From: Streptococcus mitis
Lineage (GTDB): Bacteria > Bacillota > Bacilli > Lactobacillales > Streptococcaceae
Assembly: GCA_018364455.1 (NCBI GenBank)
Contig: JAGZLW010000003.1
Location: 22,093 to 86,092, forward strand
Direction of reading: 5' to 3'
Length of the DNA stretch: 64,000 nucleotides
Positions 1 to 10,000 of the stretch are shown in pieces. Below the pieces are notes generated by a model that ran no database searches, was not told the origin of the DNA, and worked only from the letters and a program-made list of their open reading frames with translations. Each line of letters opens with the position of its first letter. Within the stretch, counting starts at the first letter, position 1. Position numbers and translations under genes: made by a program.

Positions 1-2389
1 CGATTGAAAATAGCCAAGAAGCAATTTAGAGAAGCCAAGGTAGAAGCAAAAGAAGAAAGAAAAGAGAGTCGTAAAGAAAGAAAAATCAATCAAAAATTTC
101 TCTACGGTCAGGAATCGAAACAAAAATCTAATTTTTTCTTTCAAGGGAAGAGTTTAGAAGAATTAAAAGCTAAGAAAGAAGTCAAGGCCGCAAAAGAGAA
201 TCTAAAATCTACTAAACAAGCCTATAAGTCCAAAAAAGTCAGTAGGAAAGCCAAAACTTTTCTTTATGTCCTTGGACGTGAAGGTGGAGAGTTAGCTTCA
301 GAAAATGAAGATTTAGAAGGCTATCGCACACTTCAAGAGACAATTAGAAAAGGGAAACGCTACAGTCGCCTTTCTTATAACCTTGGAAAAGCTAGTGTCA
401 AAACAGGACAAGCAACAGGTCGTTTTACCAAGAAAAGACTGACCAACACAAAAGAGCGATACCATCATTTTAAGGATGGAAAAGGATGGAAACTAGCGAA
501 AGATAATCCAAGTTCCTTTAAAAATCGGTATCGAAAATTAAAGAAACAAGGCCTTACAAGTGTACGAAATATCTATCAAAAACTAAAAGCAGCCTTTTCC
601 TTCTTTACATTTGCGGCTGGGAATCCTGCAACCTGGATAGTTGGAGGAATAGTCTTTCTTCTTTTACTTATGATGAGCTTCTTTTTAGGATTTTCATCTG
701 CTAGTTTGATTCAACAAGATGAATTTGAATTAACAAAAGCTTATACCCACCTAACTTGGGAAGATGCAGAACATACTCGCACAAATGACAAAGGAATTAC
801 TTATTACACAAAAGTTGATGATGTGATGGGGTATATGAACTTTAAATTCCATGACTATGAGTTACACAAACCAGTTCACTTATTTAGTTCAGAAACTTAC
901 AAGGATTATCTGTCTACTTTGTGGCATGATTTAAACGATGGGGATGATTTGAAATCCATGCAAGACCTCTATGAAACTCCTAAGTATAAACTATCGAGAG
1001 ACGATCAAGAGGAAATAAAGGAACTAAAAGAAGAGGGTGTCTATGCTTCCATGCAGGAATTGGACAATCCATTTGAGGGGAAAAGCAACGAAGATAGTCT
1101 AACCATGACTTATCGTTATGGATACTATGATTTAGACGGAAAACCTACTCTTCAGGAGTATATTCTACTAGAAGCGAAGGCTCACCAAACAATTGTCGCA
1201 CCAATGGATGGTGTTGTATCTCTAGACGGAGATGATGTTATTCTCACTAACGGAAAAGGAGAGAATGAGAGTCGATTGACCTTGTATTCTATTCATAATG
1301 GCCGTGCGATTGAGGGGACAAGAGTCCTAACGGGTGATATTATTGGTGAAACACCAGACGATACAGGTTTGAAAGTTTCCTATCAAAAGTATAAAAACAA
1401 GAAAGAAAAATTGGTGTATGTCAATCCGCAATTTTATTTTCCAAAAGTCATTCAACTTCAGACCACTATCTTACCAGCCATTGGTCAGTTTGGTGGGGAT
1501 GAGTTTGAACGAGCAAAACATATTTATGAGTTTTTGAAATCTCAAGGGGCAAGTCCCCAAGCCATTGCGGCTATTTTAGGAAATTGGTCGGTAGAGTCTT
1601 CTATCAATCCTAAACGAGCTGAGGGAGATTATTTATCTCCTCCTGTTGGCGCTACCGATTCCTCATGGGATGATGAAAGCTGGTTAGCGATAGGAGGACC
1701 AGCCATTTATAGTGGTGCTTATCCTAATATTCTTCATAGAGGTCTAGGTTTAGGGCAATGGACAGATACCGCAGATGGGTCAACACGGCATACAGCCTTG
1801 TTAAATTATGCACGCACCCAAAATAAGAAGTGGTATGATTTAGACCTCCAGCTTGATTTTATGCTTCATGGGGATAGTCCTTACTATCAAAGTTGGTTAA
1901 AAGATTTCTTTAGAAATACGGGCAGTGCAGCCAATCTCGCCCAACTCTTCCTCACCTATTGGGAGGGAAATTCTGGTGACAAGCTACTGGAAAGACAAAC
2001 AAGAGCAACGGAATGGTATTACCAAATTGAAAAAGGCTTCAGCCAAACAAATGGAGGACAGGCAAAGAGTGACCCGCAATCCCTTGAAGGGGTTCGTGGA
2101 GACTTGTATGAGCATTCTGTTCCTGGTGGTGGGGATGGTATGGCCTATGCCTATGGACAATGTACATGGGGTGTTGCGGCTCGTATGAACCAGTTAGGAT
2201 TAAAGCTAAAGGGTAGAAATGGAGAAAAGATTTCAATCATTAATACTATGGGAAATGGTCAGGACTGGGTTGCGACAGCTTCAAGTCTTGGAGGGGAAAC
2301 GGGCTCTATACCAAGAGCAGGTGCCATTGTTTCTTTTGTAGGAGGTACACATGGGACACCAGCAGACTATGGTCATGTGGCTTTTGTAG
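1..2389 (+). CDS. ICE peptidoglycan hydrolase (lysozyme + CHAP), 5' exon, partial at window edge
   Basis: Conjugation-associated cell-wall hydrolase that would open peptidoglycan for the type IV secretion channel. The frame is open from the window edge; a TTG at 4 is available, but relatives usually have a longer N-terminus, so the gene probably starts outside. Counting from TTG, residues 1-200 are very basic and Lys/Glu rich, a membrane segment follows at about 202-233, a phage-tail-type lysozyme domain at about 495-660, and a CHAP domain from about 700 with Cys720 (QCTWG) and His791 (GHVAF). The frame reads to a stop at 2404-2406, but those last codons belong to a group II intron beginning at 2390 (GTGCG). 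Joining 2389 to 5174 restores the last strand of the CHAP domain, giving about 836 residues from TTG. Without splicing the protein ends right after the catalytic His. Confidence 0.85.
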
Positions 2390-3114
2390 GTGCGAGACGT
2401 TTCTAACTGAAAAGGTTAGACACGTTCTTGAAAAATCAACCTGATAATCAGGTTAAATTTGAATAGAATGGAGAACTCTTATCTTGAAAATTGGAATGAA
2501 GGGGTAACGCCCTGAAACGATTTCTCTAATACTCCGACATGCGTTTATCTTGTGCAAAGGTAAAGGTTTGAAGCTCGGTGAAGTCGGCTGAAAGATACCG
2601 TTATTCTTAAGGACTTAAGAATCGAAAGTGTTCCAGAGGTGGAATATGTATCTGATAGGTCGGGAGTCATTAAAAACTAAATAGGGTGAGAATGTGCATG
2701 AGCACTGACGAACCAGCGAATGTACGCTCCGAAGGCGAGTACGTAGAAATGCGTATAACAACGTAAGTTGTTTCAACTTGAGGAAGAGTAAGAATCGACG
2801 ATATGAAATTCCTTGTTATGTTACAGGCATATCAAAGTTGAAGGGGTATAGCTAGGCACCTAAGTTTAGTATTGATAAAGATAAGGGAACGTCGAAAGCT
2901 AGAGATGTGGAGGTTGCACAACCAGAGAAACATTGGAAAGAAAATCATAACTTTCCTTAATCTCTAGTGAGAGTGGTGGCACGACCTTTGAAAGTGTTGT
3001 AATGATACTGGAGGAACAGCCACTAGTCAATAGTGTATTGTTATGAACTTTATCATTTCATGGATTCTTGTAAGACATAAAAGGTCACGAATCCAAAGAG
3101 AGGAGTGATAGACC

Positions 3115-5037
3115 ATGACGAAACCAAAAAATGATGACAAACTATTAAAACATCAAAAACTAAGGTATGCGGAATACTATGGCATGACCGAGATATTTGA
3201 TGATTTATATTCCAAAAGTCAAAAGGGATTCAGTTTTAAGAACTTAATGAACATTATCATATCTCCCGAGAATATACTGCTCGCTTATCGTACCATAAAG
3301 CGGAATGGTGGTAGTCAAACCGAAGGAGTAGATGGTGTTACCATTAAAGATTTAGAAAATCTGACCCAAGAAGACTTTATCTCTAAAGTTCAAAGAAGAT
3401 TTCAATATTATAGACCCAGAAAAGTCAGAAGAGTAGAGATTCCTAAGCCAAATGGGAAGAAACGACCACTTGGCATTCCCTCGATGTGGGACAGAGTGGC
3501 CCAACAGTGTATTTTACAAGTATTGGATCCAATCTGTGAAGCGAAATTTTACAAACACAGTTATGGATTTAGACCCTTAAGGTCGGCTGATAACGCTATT
3601 ATGGACTGTATGTATCGTATGAATAAAAGTCATATGACTTATGTCGTTGACGTTGATATTAAAGGCTTTTTTGATGAAGTGAATCATACTAAGTTAATGC
3701 GTCAAATCTGGACATTAGGTATCAGGGACAAACAACTTCTAGTGATTATTCGAAAAATGTTAAAAGCACCAATTGTTCTTCCGAATGGAAAAGTGACCTA
3801 TCCAACTAAGGGCACACCACAAGGAGGTATCTTATCTCCACTACTTGCCAATATCAATCTCAATGAATTTGATTGGTGGATAGGACGACAATGGGAAGAA
3901 AGAGATTGTAAGGAATTAGTTCCTCAATATAATTCCAAGGGAACAAGACACAAGTCACATGTTTACAGAAAGCTGCGAACTTCAACGACGCTAAAAGAAG
4001 TTTATATTGTCCGATATGCGGATGATTTTAAAATCTTTTGTCGAAATAGGAATGAGGCAGAGCGAACGTTTAAGGCTGTAAAATTGTGGTTAAAAGAACG
4101 ACTTAACCTCCCTATTTCAGAGGAAAAATCTCAAATTACCAATCTGAGAAAGAAAAGCAGTGAATTCCTTGGGATTACTTTAAAGCTAGTTTCTAAGAAT
4201 AATCGTTTGGTTTGTTTCTCTCATATTGCATCAAAAGCCAAGAAACGTATTAAACATCAACTGAAACAACAGATGAAATTGATACAAATTAAAGGTGCTA
4301 AAGAAACAATTATTCGTGAAATACAGAAGTATAATAGTATGGTTATCGGTATTCATAACTATTATAGTATGGCAACACATGTGAGTAAGGATTTAGAAGA
4401 AATTCATTATCAGCTTTATCTCTCTTTTAAAAATCGATTGCAGGCGAAAGGTCTGACAAAAATAGGAGAATACAAGGGAAAAGATAAAGGACTTCTCCCC
4501 TACCTCCAATCTCAAAATATTCGGTACTTAATGGGTTATCCAATTCTTCCAATTAGCTATGTCAAGACGAGAACACTAAAAGGAAGAAATAAGAATCTGA
4601 ATAGGTATACTCCCGAGGGGAGAAAATTGATTCATAAACAACAGGAATCTGTTGAAACATGGAAATTAAAATGGCTGAGAGAACACTCAATTATAAATAA
4701 GCGTGCAACAGTTGAATACAATGATAATCGAATTTCTTTATTTGTAGCTCAAAAAGGGAAATGTGCTGTAACCGGTCAGGAATTGGATATGGATGATATT
4801 CATTGTCACCATAAGAGACCGTGGTTAGAAACAAAGGATGACTCTTATAGGAACCTTATCATTGTTGGACGAGATATTCATCGCCTGATTCACGCAACAA
4901 ATGAGAAGGTTATCAAAAATCTCTTTCAGCTTTTGAATTTGAGTGATACAGGACTGACCAAATTAAATCAGTTGCGCGAACTTGCAGGAAATTCACCATT
5001 ATTGAAAGAAAATTTGAACTTAGAACAATTATGTTAA
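3115..5037 (+). CDS. ltrA: Group II intron-encoded reverse transcriptase/maturase with HNH endonuclease (LtrA-like)
   Basis: A 640-aa multifunctional intron protein: reverse transcriptase, maturase that helps splicing, and endonuclease for target-primed retrohoming. The N-terminal RT has the catalytic YADD at residues 301-304 and the GTPQGG motif near residue 236. The maturase (X) domain follows at about 370-470. The C-terminal HNH nuclease at about 555-610 has paired Cys/His residues (CAVTGQ, CHHKRP, and a later HRLIHA). An AGAGGAG Shine-Dalgarno precedes the ATG. Length and domain order match a full, apparently active intron protein with no frame break. The gene name is the generic family name; I cannot assign the intron subclass with certainty. 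Confidence 0.93.
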   Translation: MTKPKNDDKLLKHQKLRYAEYYGMTEIFDDLYSKSQKGFSFKNLMNIIISPENILLAYRTIKRNGGSQTEGVDGVTIKDLENLTQEDFISKVQRRFQYYRPRKVRRVEIPKPNGKKRPLGIPSMWDRVAQQCILQVLDPICEAKFYKHSYGFRPLRSADNAIMDCMYRMNKSHMTYVVDVDIKGFFDEVNHTKLMRQIWTLGIRDKQLLVIIRKMLKAPIVLPNGKVTYPTKGTPQGGILSPLLANINLNEFDWWIGRQWEERDCKELVPQYNSKGTRHKSHVYRKLRTSTTLKEVYIVRYADDFKIFCRNRNEAERTFKAVKLWLKERLNLPISEEKSQITNLRKKSSEFLGITLKLVSKNNRLVCFSHIASKAKKRIKHQLKQQMKLIQIKGAKETIIREIQKYNSMVIGIHNYYSMATHVSKDLEEIHYQLYLSFKNRLQAKGLTKIGEYKGKDKGLLPYLQSQNIRYLMGYPILPISYVKTRTLKGRNKNLNRYTPEGRKLIHKQQESVETWKLKWLREHSIINKRATVEYNDNRISLFVAQKGKCAVTGQELDMDDIHCHHKRPWLETKDDSYRNLIIVGRDIHRLIHATNEKVIKNLFQLLNLSDTGLTKLNQLRELAGNSPLLKENLNLEQLC

Positions 5038-5090
5038 TCATATTAATACAGCACGATAAAGCAAAATCGTGATAATACACTATTGATGGA

Positions 5091-5124
5091 ACGCCGTGTG
5101 CGGTGAAAGTCGCACGCACGGTGT
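5091..5124 (+). ncRNA. Group II intron domain V hairpin
   Basis: A 34-nt catalytic hairpin: two GC-rich arms closed by a GAAA tetraloop (GTGAAAGT at 5103-5110). The lower stem carries CGC where many introns have the AGC catalytic triad. It is followed by the domain VI region and the 3' splice site at 5173. Confidence 0.85.
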
Positions 5125-5173
5125 GAAGCGGGGGAAAAGATGGAGATAGTATCAAAGTTTTACCTATCGCTAT

Positions 5174-5298
5174 AGAAGGTCTATGATGATGGTTCTTTCC
5201 TTGTGTCTGAGACAAACTATGGGGGTAATCCTAACTATACCTTTAGAAAAATCTCTCAAGCAGATAGTGCCATTAGTTTTGCCTATACGGTGAAATAA
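5174..5298 (+). CDS. ICE peptidoglycan hydrolase, 3' exon
   Basis: Continuation of the CHAP-domain hydrolase after the group II intron. The last G of exon 1 (2389) plus AG at 5174-5175 makes a Glu codon, followed by 40 codons (KVYDDGSFLVSETNY to AYTVK) and TAA at 5296-5298. The residues look like the final beta strands of a CHAP domain. Without splicing this exon has no start signal and would not be made. A strong terminator follows immediately. Confidence 0.85.
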
Positions 5299-5340
5299 AA
5301 GAATCATGTCATCAGTTTAGGTGACATGATTCTTATTTTT
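5299..5340. terminator. Bidirectional terminator
   Basis: A perfect 13-bp stem (AAGAATCATGTCA with TGACATGATTCTT, 5299-5311 and 5322-5334), 10-nt loop, T-rich on the plus side and A-rich on the other. It lies between the convergent hydrolase and GNAT genes and can serve both. Confidence 0.85.
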
Positions 5341-5941
5341 TATAGAGTGACATATTTAATGCCATAGGCTGATAAGTTACTTGATGATCGTCTTTAATCA
5401 ATTGACTGTAAGCAACAAATCCGAACTGTTCATAAAATTGAATGACTTTAGGATGATTGATACTATCTAAAAATACCATCTGAGTTCCTACAATTGCTCG
5501 AAATTCTTCAATTTTTTGAATTACAATTTCAAATAACTCTTGTCCTGATAGTTTATTTAGCTTTGTGTTTTTGCCGAATTGACCGATAAGTAACACAGGA
5601 AGATAATCAATATTTTTGGGACTTTTCCCTTTTAGGACGAGTTTCTTTTTTAAGGATTTCTCTAAATCAGAAATATCAACAACTTTGAGAGATAAACTAA
5701 AGAATCCTATGATGTTATTTGTTTCAGTTTCTTCAACGATAAAATTACGAGAACGATGTTGTTTTTCAAAATTGGGGGCTTTATCAGATAGATAAGTCAA
5801 CATCTCTTCATTACCGTTGAAATCAACATTTTCTAAAATGATAGTTTTAAATAGATCCTGAACTTGTTTCTCAGTTTTATCAGGAGCTAGCACTTGAATA
5901 TTTTCAAGATATTGCTTAAGTGGTGTTACTTGAATTGTCAT
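5333..5941 (-). CDS. GNAT-family acetyltransferase, probable toxin of a TA pair
   Basis: A 202-aa protein starting at the ATG at 5941, one base after the stop of the small upstream gene; a longer frame to 6001 overlaps that gene and is less likely. The N-terminal half (about 1-65) is helical and atypical. The C-terminal part looks like GNAT: a central strand (IIGFFSLSL), a LLIGQFGKN stretch in the acetyl-CoA region, and the late FYEQFGF motif common in GNAT enzymes. Co-transcription behind a 54-aa basic protein with an N-terminal TISLTRD strand resembles GNAT toxin-antitoxin modules that acetylate aminoacyl-tRNA. The toxin role is inferred; an ordinary acetyltransferase with a small partner is the alternative. 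Confidence 0.7.
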   Translation of the reverse strand: MTIQVTPLKQYLENIQVLAPDKTEKQVQDLFKTIILENVDFNGNEEMLTYLSDKAPNFEKQHRSRNFIVEETETNNIIGFFSLSLKVVDISDLEKSLKKKLVLKGKSPKNIDYLPVLLIGQFGKNTKLNKLSGQELFEIVIQKIEEFRAIVGTQMVFLDSINHPKVIQFYEQFGFVAYSQLIKDDHQVTYQPMALNMSLYKK

Positions 5942-5942
5942 C

Positions 5943-6107
5943 TTACAGATACTTTGAAATGAGTTTATTTTTCGTTGGAGCGGTAGCGTCCTGTGATTCA
6001 ATAGATTTCAAGACGGCTTGTAGCTTTTTAGATGGTTTATGATTAAGAATTTTTAGAGCATCTTCGTTTGTTAGTTTTATATCACGTGTTAAACTGATTG
6101 TAGCCAT
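5943..6107 (-). CDS. Small putative antitoxin (54 aa), partner of the GNAT protein
   Basis: Begins MATISLTRDIKLTNEDAL and ends KNKLISKYL. It has a strong GGAGG 8-9 nt before the ATG. The N-terminal strand (ATISLTRD) followed by helices resembles ribbon-helix-helix-type DNA-binding antitoxins, but I cannot name the family. It is first in a two-gene unit: its TAA is one base from the GNAT ATG, so translation is probably coupled. Its promoter contains a palindrome suited to autoregulation. The gene is easily missed because it is short. Confidence 0.65.
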   Translation of the reverse strand: MATISLTRDIKLTNEDALKILNHKPSKKLQAVLKSIESQDATAPTKNKLISKYL

Positions 6108-6137
6108 TTGTTCTACCTCCTGTTTCTACTTAAATTC

Positions 6138-6166
6138 ATTATAGCTTATTTTGAACAAAAGTTCAA
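6138..6166 (-). promoter_or_regulatory. Promoter and palindromic operator of the small-protein/GNAT pair
   Basis: On the reverse strand: -35 TTGAAC (6166-6161), 17-bp spacer, -10 TATAAT (6143-6138). The -35 lies inside a perfect inverted repeat TTGAAC-TTTT-GTTCAA (6151-6166), where a bound repressor would block RNA polymerase. Confidence 0.75.
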
Positions 6167-6291
6167 TCTGAAGATAGTGTATGTTTTTTATAGTGTATAA
6201 ATCCAAAATAAGTTTTTCTCTTGCGTTTGTAGCTCATATTCGTTAGAATAATGGTGTAGATGAGTGGTCGGCTCATGTTCAATCTGATATT

Positions 6292-6399
6292 AATCTTGGA
6301 CATAAGGGCCAAGCGGTGGCGGACACCAGAACGAAATCCGATAGCAATCTTGGACGTAAGGGCCAAGCGGTGGCAGACACCAGAATAAACCGACTGACT
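6292..6399 (+). repeat. Two tandem copies of a 54-bp unit
   Basis: Copies start at 6292 and 6346 (AATCTTGGAC...). The first roughly 40 bp are nearly identical (two substitutions seen), the rest has drifted. They lie in the 460-bp gap between the small antitoxin-like gene and the calcium-repeat protein gene. The copies are adjacent, not spaced by unique sequence, so this is not a CRISPR array. No function is evident. Confidence 0.75.
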
Positions 6400-6402
6400 A
6401 GG

Positions 6403-6434
6403 TGGCTTACAGGTTCTGTAAGCCATCTTTTTTA
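6403..6434 (+). terminator. Rho-independent terminator
   Basis: A perfect 10-bp stem TGGCTTACAG / CTGTAAGCCA with a 3-nt loop, followed by TCTTTTTT. It sits after the tandem repeats and before the gene at 6569, and could end an unseen upstream transcript or act as an attenuator. Confidence 0.75.
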
Positions 6435-6568
6435 CTTTAATAGTAATGTTTTATATTTTAAGGAGAACGCAGTTTTGGCTCGTTCTCTTTTTTGTTGTGA
6501 TACTTCTTTCAAGAAATTTTTGGTAGGATTGGAGTGAAAAAAAGATTAACTAGGAAAGAAGGAAGTAT

Positions 6569-6979
6569 ATGGAAGCCATTTATCAACGTGATTCGGATCA
6601 AGATGGACTAACTGATGCTCAAGAATTGGCGCTAGGAACCAATCCTCTTAGCGCAGATTCTGATGGTGATGGTCGTTCAGATTTAGTGGAAGTAGAAGAA
6701 GGAACCAATCCCTTAGAAAAGGATTTACAAGACATAGACCAAACAAGTATAACTGAACCGTCTTCAGTATTTATGGAAATGAAACAAAAGATTTCAGATA
6801 TGATGGAGAGTCACTACAAGGAATTTATACAGGCTCTGATTAGTATTGAAACAGGGATTGAGAACCAACAAGACCTAGAAGACTTATATACTTACTACAT
6901 GAGAACAGATGCCGTTTCTCTTTTGTCTAGTGATTTAGAAACCAGTCCTCAAGAGGTTGAAATGGAGATAGAGTTGTAG
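6569..6979 (+). CDS. ICE protein with thrombospondin type 3-like calcium repeats
   Basis: A 136-aa acidic protein. Residues 8-50 hold two Asp-rich repeats (DSDQDGLTDAQE and DSDGDGRSDLVE, each followed by GTNPL), the hallmark of thrombospondin type 3 calcium-binding repeats. The rest is predicted helical, without signal peptide or membrane segment. GGAAG precedes the ATG. It lies just upstream of the methylase/helicase gene, the usual neighbourhood of this small protein in Tn5252-type ICEs. Its role is unknown; calcium binding follows from the motif only. Confidence 0.75.
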   Translation: MEAIYQRDSDQDGLTDAQELALGTNPLSADSDGDGRSDLVEVEEGTNPLEKDLQDIDQTSITEPSSVFMEMKQKISDMMESHYKEFIQALISIETGIENQQDLEDLYTYYMRTDAVSLLSSDLETSPQEVEMEIEL

Positions 6980-7026
6980 GGGAATCATGTGATTCTCCTA
7001 TTTTCGTATAGATGAAAGGAGCGAGT

Positions 7027-10000
7027 ATGGAAGTAATGCAATTATTGGCTATGTTTCGTGGAACAATTCCAAAAGATAGGGAGAAAATGGACCTATTTCT
7101 TCGCTATCAAGCGCAACATTTTGATGAGAAATGGCAGGACTTGGTAGATAATTTTTTGACTGAAGAGGGCAAGATAGAAGAGATTCCTCACGTCTATTCT
7201 TTTGATCAAGATATTGTTTCTTTCCTAGAGGCTAGTTCTGAAAATAATGACCAAGATTTAGAAAGTTACACAAGAAGTTTTGGTCAAGCGGGTCTAGATA
7301 AATTATCTCAATTAAGTAGTTGGGAGAAATACTTGGTGCTAGAAGTCGCAACCTATAATCTTTCCACTCGATTTTACATCCAATCTGAAAAAGAGAAGCT
7401 AGAACAACTAAGTGAGCTTATCTTTCATCAGAATCAGGATGTCAATTTGGTCAATGTCTATCGGGTTGCGAATAATCTATCTGACCGTGTTAGTAGAGAT
7501 ATAGAGGAATTTCTTCTAATGGTTGACTCAAAAGAACTAAAAAAAGAGGTTCTTGAGATTCATTTTGAAGAAAAAGAGGGAGCTGTTCTAGCCTATTTGG
7601 GTTCAGAATTGATGGCTACTTTAGATACCGTTACGGATCTTATCCATCATGAAGAAAACTACAAACAATTACCACTGACACAAAAGCTGAAGATTATTAC
7701 TCATTTTGATGAAGTAAAGGCTATAAGAGAAAAGTCTAAGCAAGTAGAGGAAGCAGTCTTACCTTTAGATAATATTGACCAGGTAGAAGAAAATGTGGAA
7801 GTTCATTCCCTATCTAAAGTAGATAAAATTGTAGAAGAAGCTTTGAGGGAATATCCAATCGGTTCACAAGTAAGTTATAAAGGACAAGTATTTCAGTTGG
7901 TTTCGATTGAAAATGCACAGTTAAATGACTTAGTTCGCCTAGAGTTATTCAATGATTCCAACCAGTTATTTGAAGAGAATCCTATCTTATACTTGAACAG
8001 TTTGGAAGAGATTGAACAAGTATTGTCTCTCGTAGAACTTGAAAAAGAAGATTCAGAGATTGAGATTGATTCATCAAGTAAAAGTCAGGAAATAGATTTG
8101 TTTTCCTATCTGGAAGAAGAAAATGAAAAGGATAAGGACAAGGAAACAAAACATTTAATTTCAGGTATAAAAGAGACGGATGTCCCTGTTCAAGATTTTG
8201 ATTTTCCAGATGTTTTAGAGGACTTTTATCCTAAGACAAATCGAGAAAAGATTGAAACGAATATCGCCGCAATTGAACTTGTTAAAAGATTAGAAAAAGA
8301 GGGACGACAAGCGAATCCAAAAGAACAAGAGCTACTAGCTAAGTATGTCGGCTGGGGCGGTCTTGCCAATGAATTTTTCGATGAACTCAATCCAAAGTAT
8401 GAAACAGAACGTTTAACTCTTAAGAGTTTAGTAAGTAAATCAGAATACTCCACTATGAAACAAAGTTCTCTCACAGCCTATTATACAGACCCAATGATTA
8501 TTCGCCAGATTTGGCAAAAGTTACTGGATGATGGTTTTGAGGGAGGAAGGATATTAGATCCTTCTATGGGGACTGGGAACTTCTTTGCGGCTATTCCTAG
8601 AAGTATACGAGAGAAATCAGAACTCTATGGGGTTGAATTAGACAGTGTGACAGGCGCAATCGCAAAACAACTCCATCCAAATGTCCATATTGAAGTGCGA
8701 GGATTTGAAGAAGTTCCCTATCAAAATAATAGTTTTGATTTAGTCTTAACGAATGTTCCATTTGGAAATTTTCGGATTGCTGATAAAAACTATGATAAAC
8801 CTTATATGATTCACGACTACTTTGTCAAACACTCACTTGATTTAGTAAGAGACGGAGGACAAGTGTCGATTATCTCATCTATCGGGACAATGGATAAGCG
8901 GACAGATAATGTCTTACAAGAGATTAAATCGAGCACTCATTTTTTAGGGGGAGTTCGTTTGCCGGATACGGCTTTTAAAAAGATAGCAGGTACTCGAGTG
9001 ACCACAGATCTCCTCTTTTTTCAAAAGGATCAAGCAAAGAATCTTAATGAAGAGGAACTTGTCTTTAGTGGCTCTATTCTCTTTGAGGAGGATAAGCGTG
9101 TCTGGATCAATCCTTATTTTGATGGGAAATACAATACACAAGTTTTAGGTGAATATGAGGTACGTAATTTTAATGGAGGAACCCTCAATGTTAAGGGGGT
9201 ATCAGAAACATTAGCTACTGACATTATGGAAGCATTAGAGAATGTGGAGGCACCTAAACCAATTGACAATTCTTTGAAAGAACCTGTTTTTATCCAAGAA
9301 AAAGTGGATAATTCTATCCCAAGTCGTATACGTGAGGACTTAGCGCTCTATTCTTTTGGATATGAGGGTAATCAAATTTATTACCGAGATACGCATGGCA
9401 TTCGGAAAAGTTCAAAAGTAGACGAAATTAGTTATTATGTAGACGAGAAGGGAGATTTTAAAGCCTGGGACAGTTCTTTGTCTGAACATAAAATAGATCG
9501 ATTCGTGCAACTTCATTTGACAGATGAGGAAGCACTAGATGTATACAAGTCAGAAGAAGCGAGTAAAAGAGGGAAATATAAGGGCTTGTTCAAAAAAACG
9601 GTCTTTTATGAAAGTCCCTTATCGGATAAGGATATTAGTCGGATTAAGGGAATGGTTGATTTAAGAGAGACCTATCAAGCCTTAATTGAAATTCAACGAC
9701 ATCAAGATTATAGTCGGACAGATTTCCAAGTATTACTTAGTAAACTCAATCATGACTATGACCGCTTTGTAAGTCAATTTGGATACTTGAATGCCTCAGT
9801 CAATCGGAACTTATTTGATAGTGACGATAAGTATTCTTTACTAGCAAGTTTAGAAGATGAATACATTGATTCTAAAGATCAGAAAGTAAAATATAAAAAA
9901 TCTTTAGCCTTTGAGAAAGCATTGGTTAGGCCAGAGAGAGTGATTACAAAAGTTTCAACGGCTTTAGATGCCTTAAACTCCAGTTTATCGGATGGTAGAG

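Larger units (their letters stand above)
2390..5173 (+). mobile_element. Group II intron inserted in the hydrolase gene
   Basis: The 5' end is GTGCG at 2390, the bacterial group II consensus. The 3' end is AT at 5172-5173, after domain V and a domain VI-like stem. Positions 2390-3114 are about 725 nt without an ORF and would form domains I-III; the maturase ORF (3115-5037) lies in domain IV. Removing exactly 2390-5173 joins exon 1 to 41 in-frame codons at 5174-5298, which is strong internal proof of both boundaries. The intron is in the same orientation as the host gene, as splicing requires. Confidence 0.93.

Noticed and set aside
4913..5215. 100-aa reverse-strand frame
   Set aside because: Covers the intron-protein 3' end and domain V/VI; structural RNA explains the region.
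6292..6399. CRISPR array
   Set aside because: Only two copies, directly adjacent without spacers, and no cas genes nearby.
6163..6537. Frames on both strands through the tandem repeats
   Set aside because: They contain the repeat twice, cross a strong terminator and have no ribosome sites.
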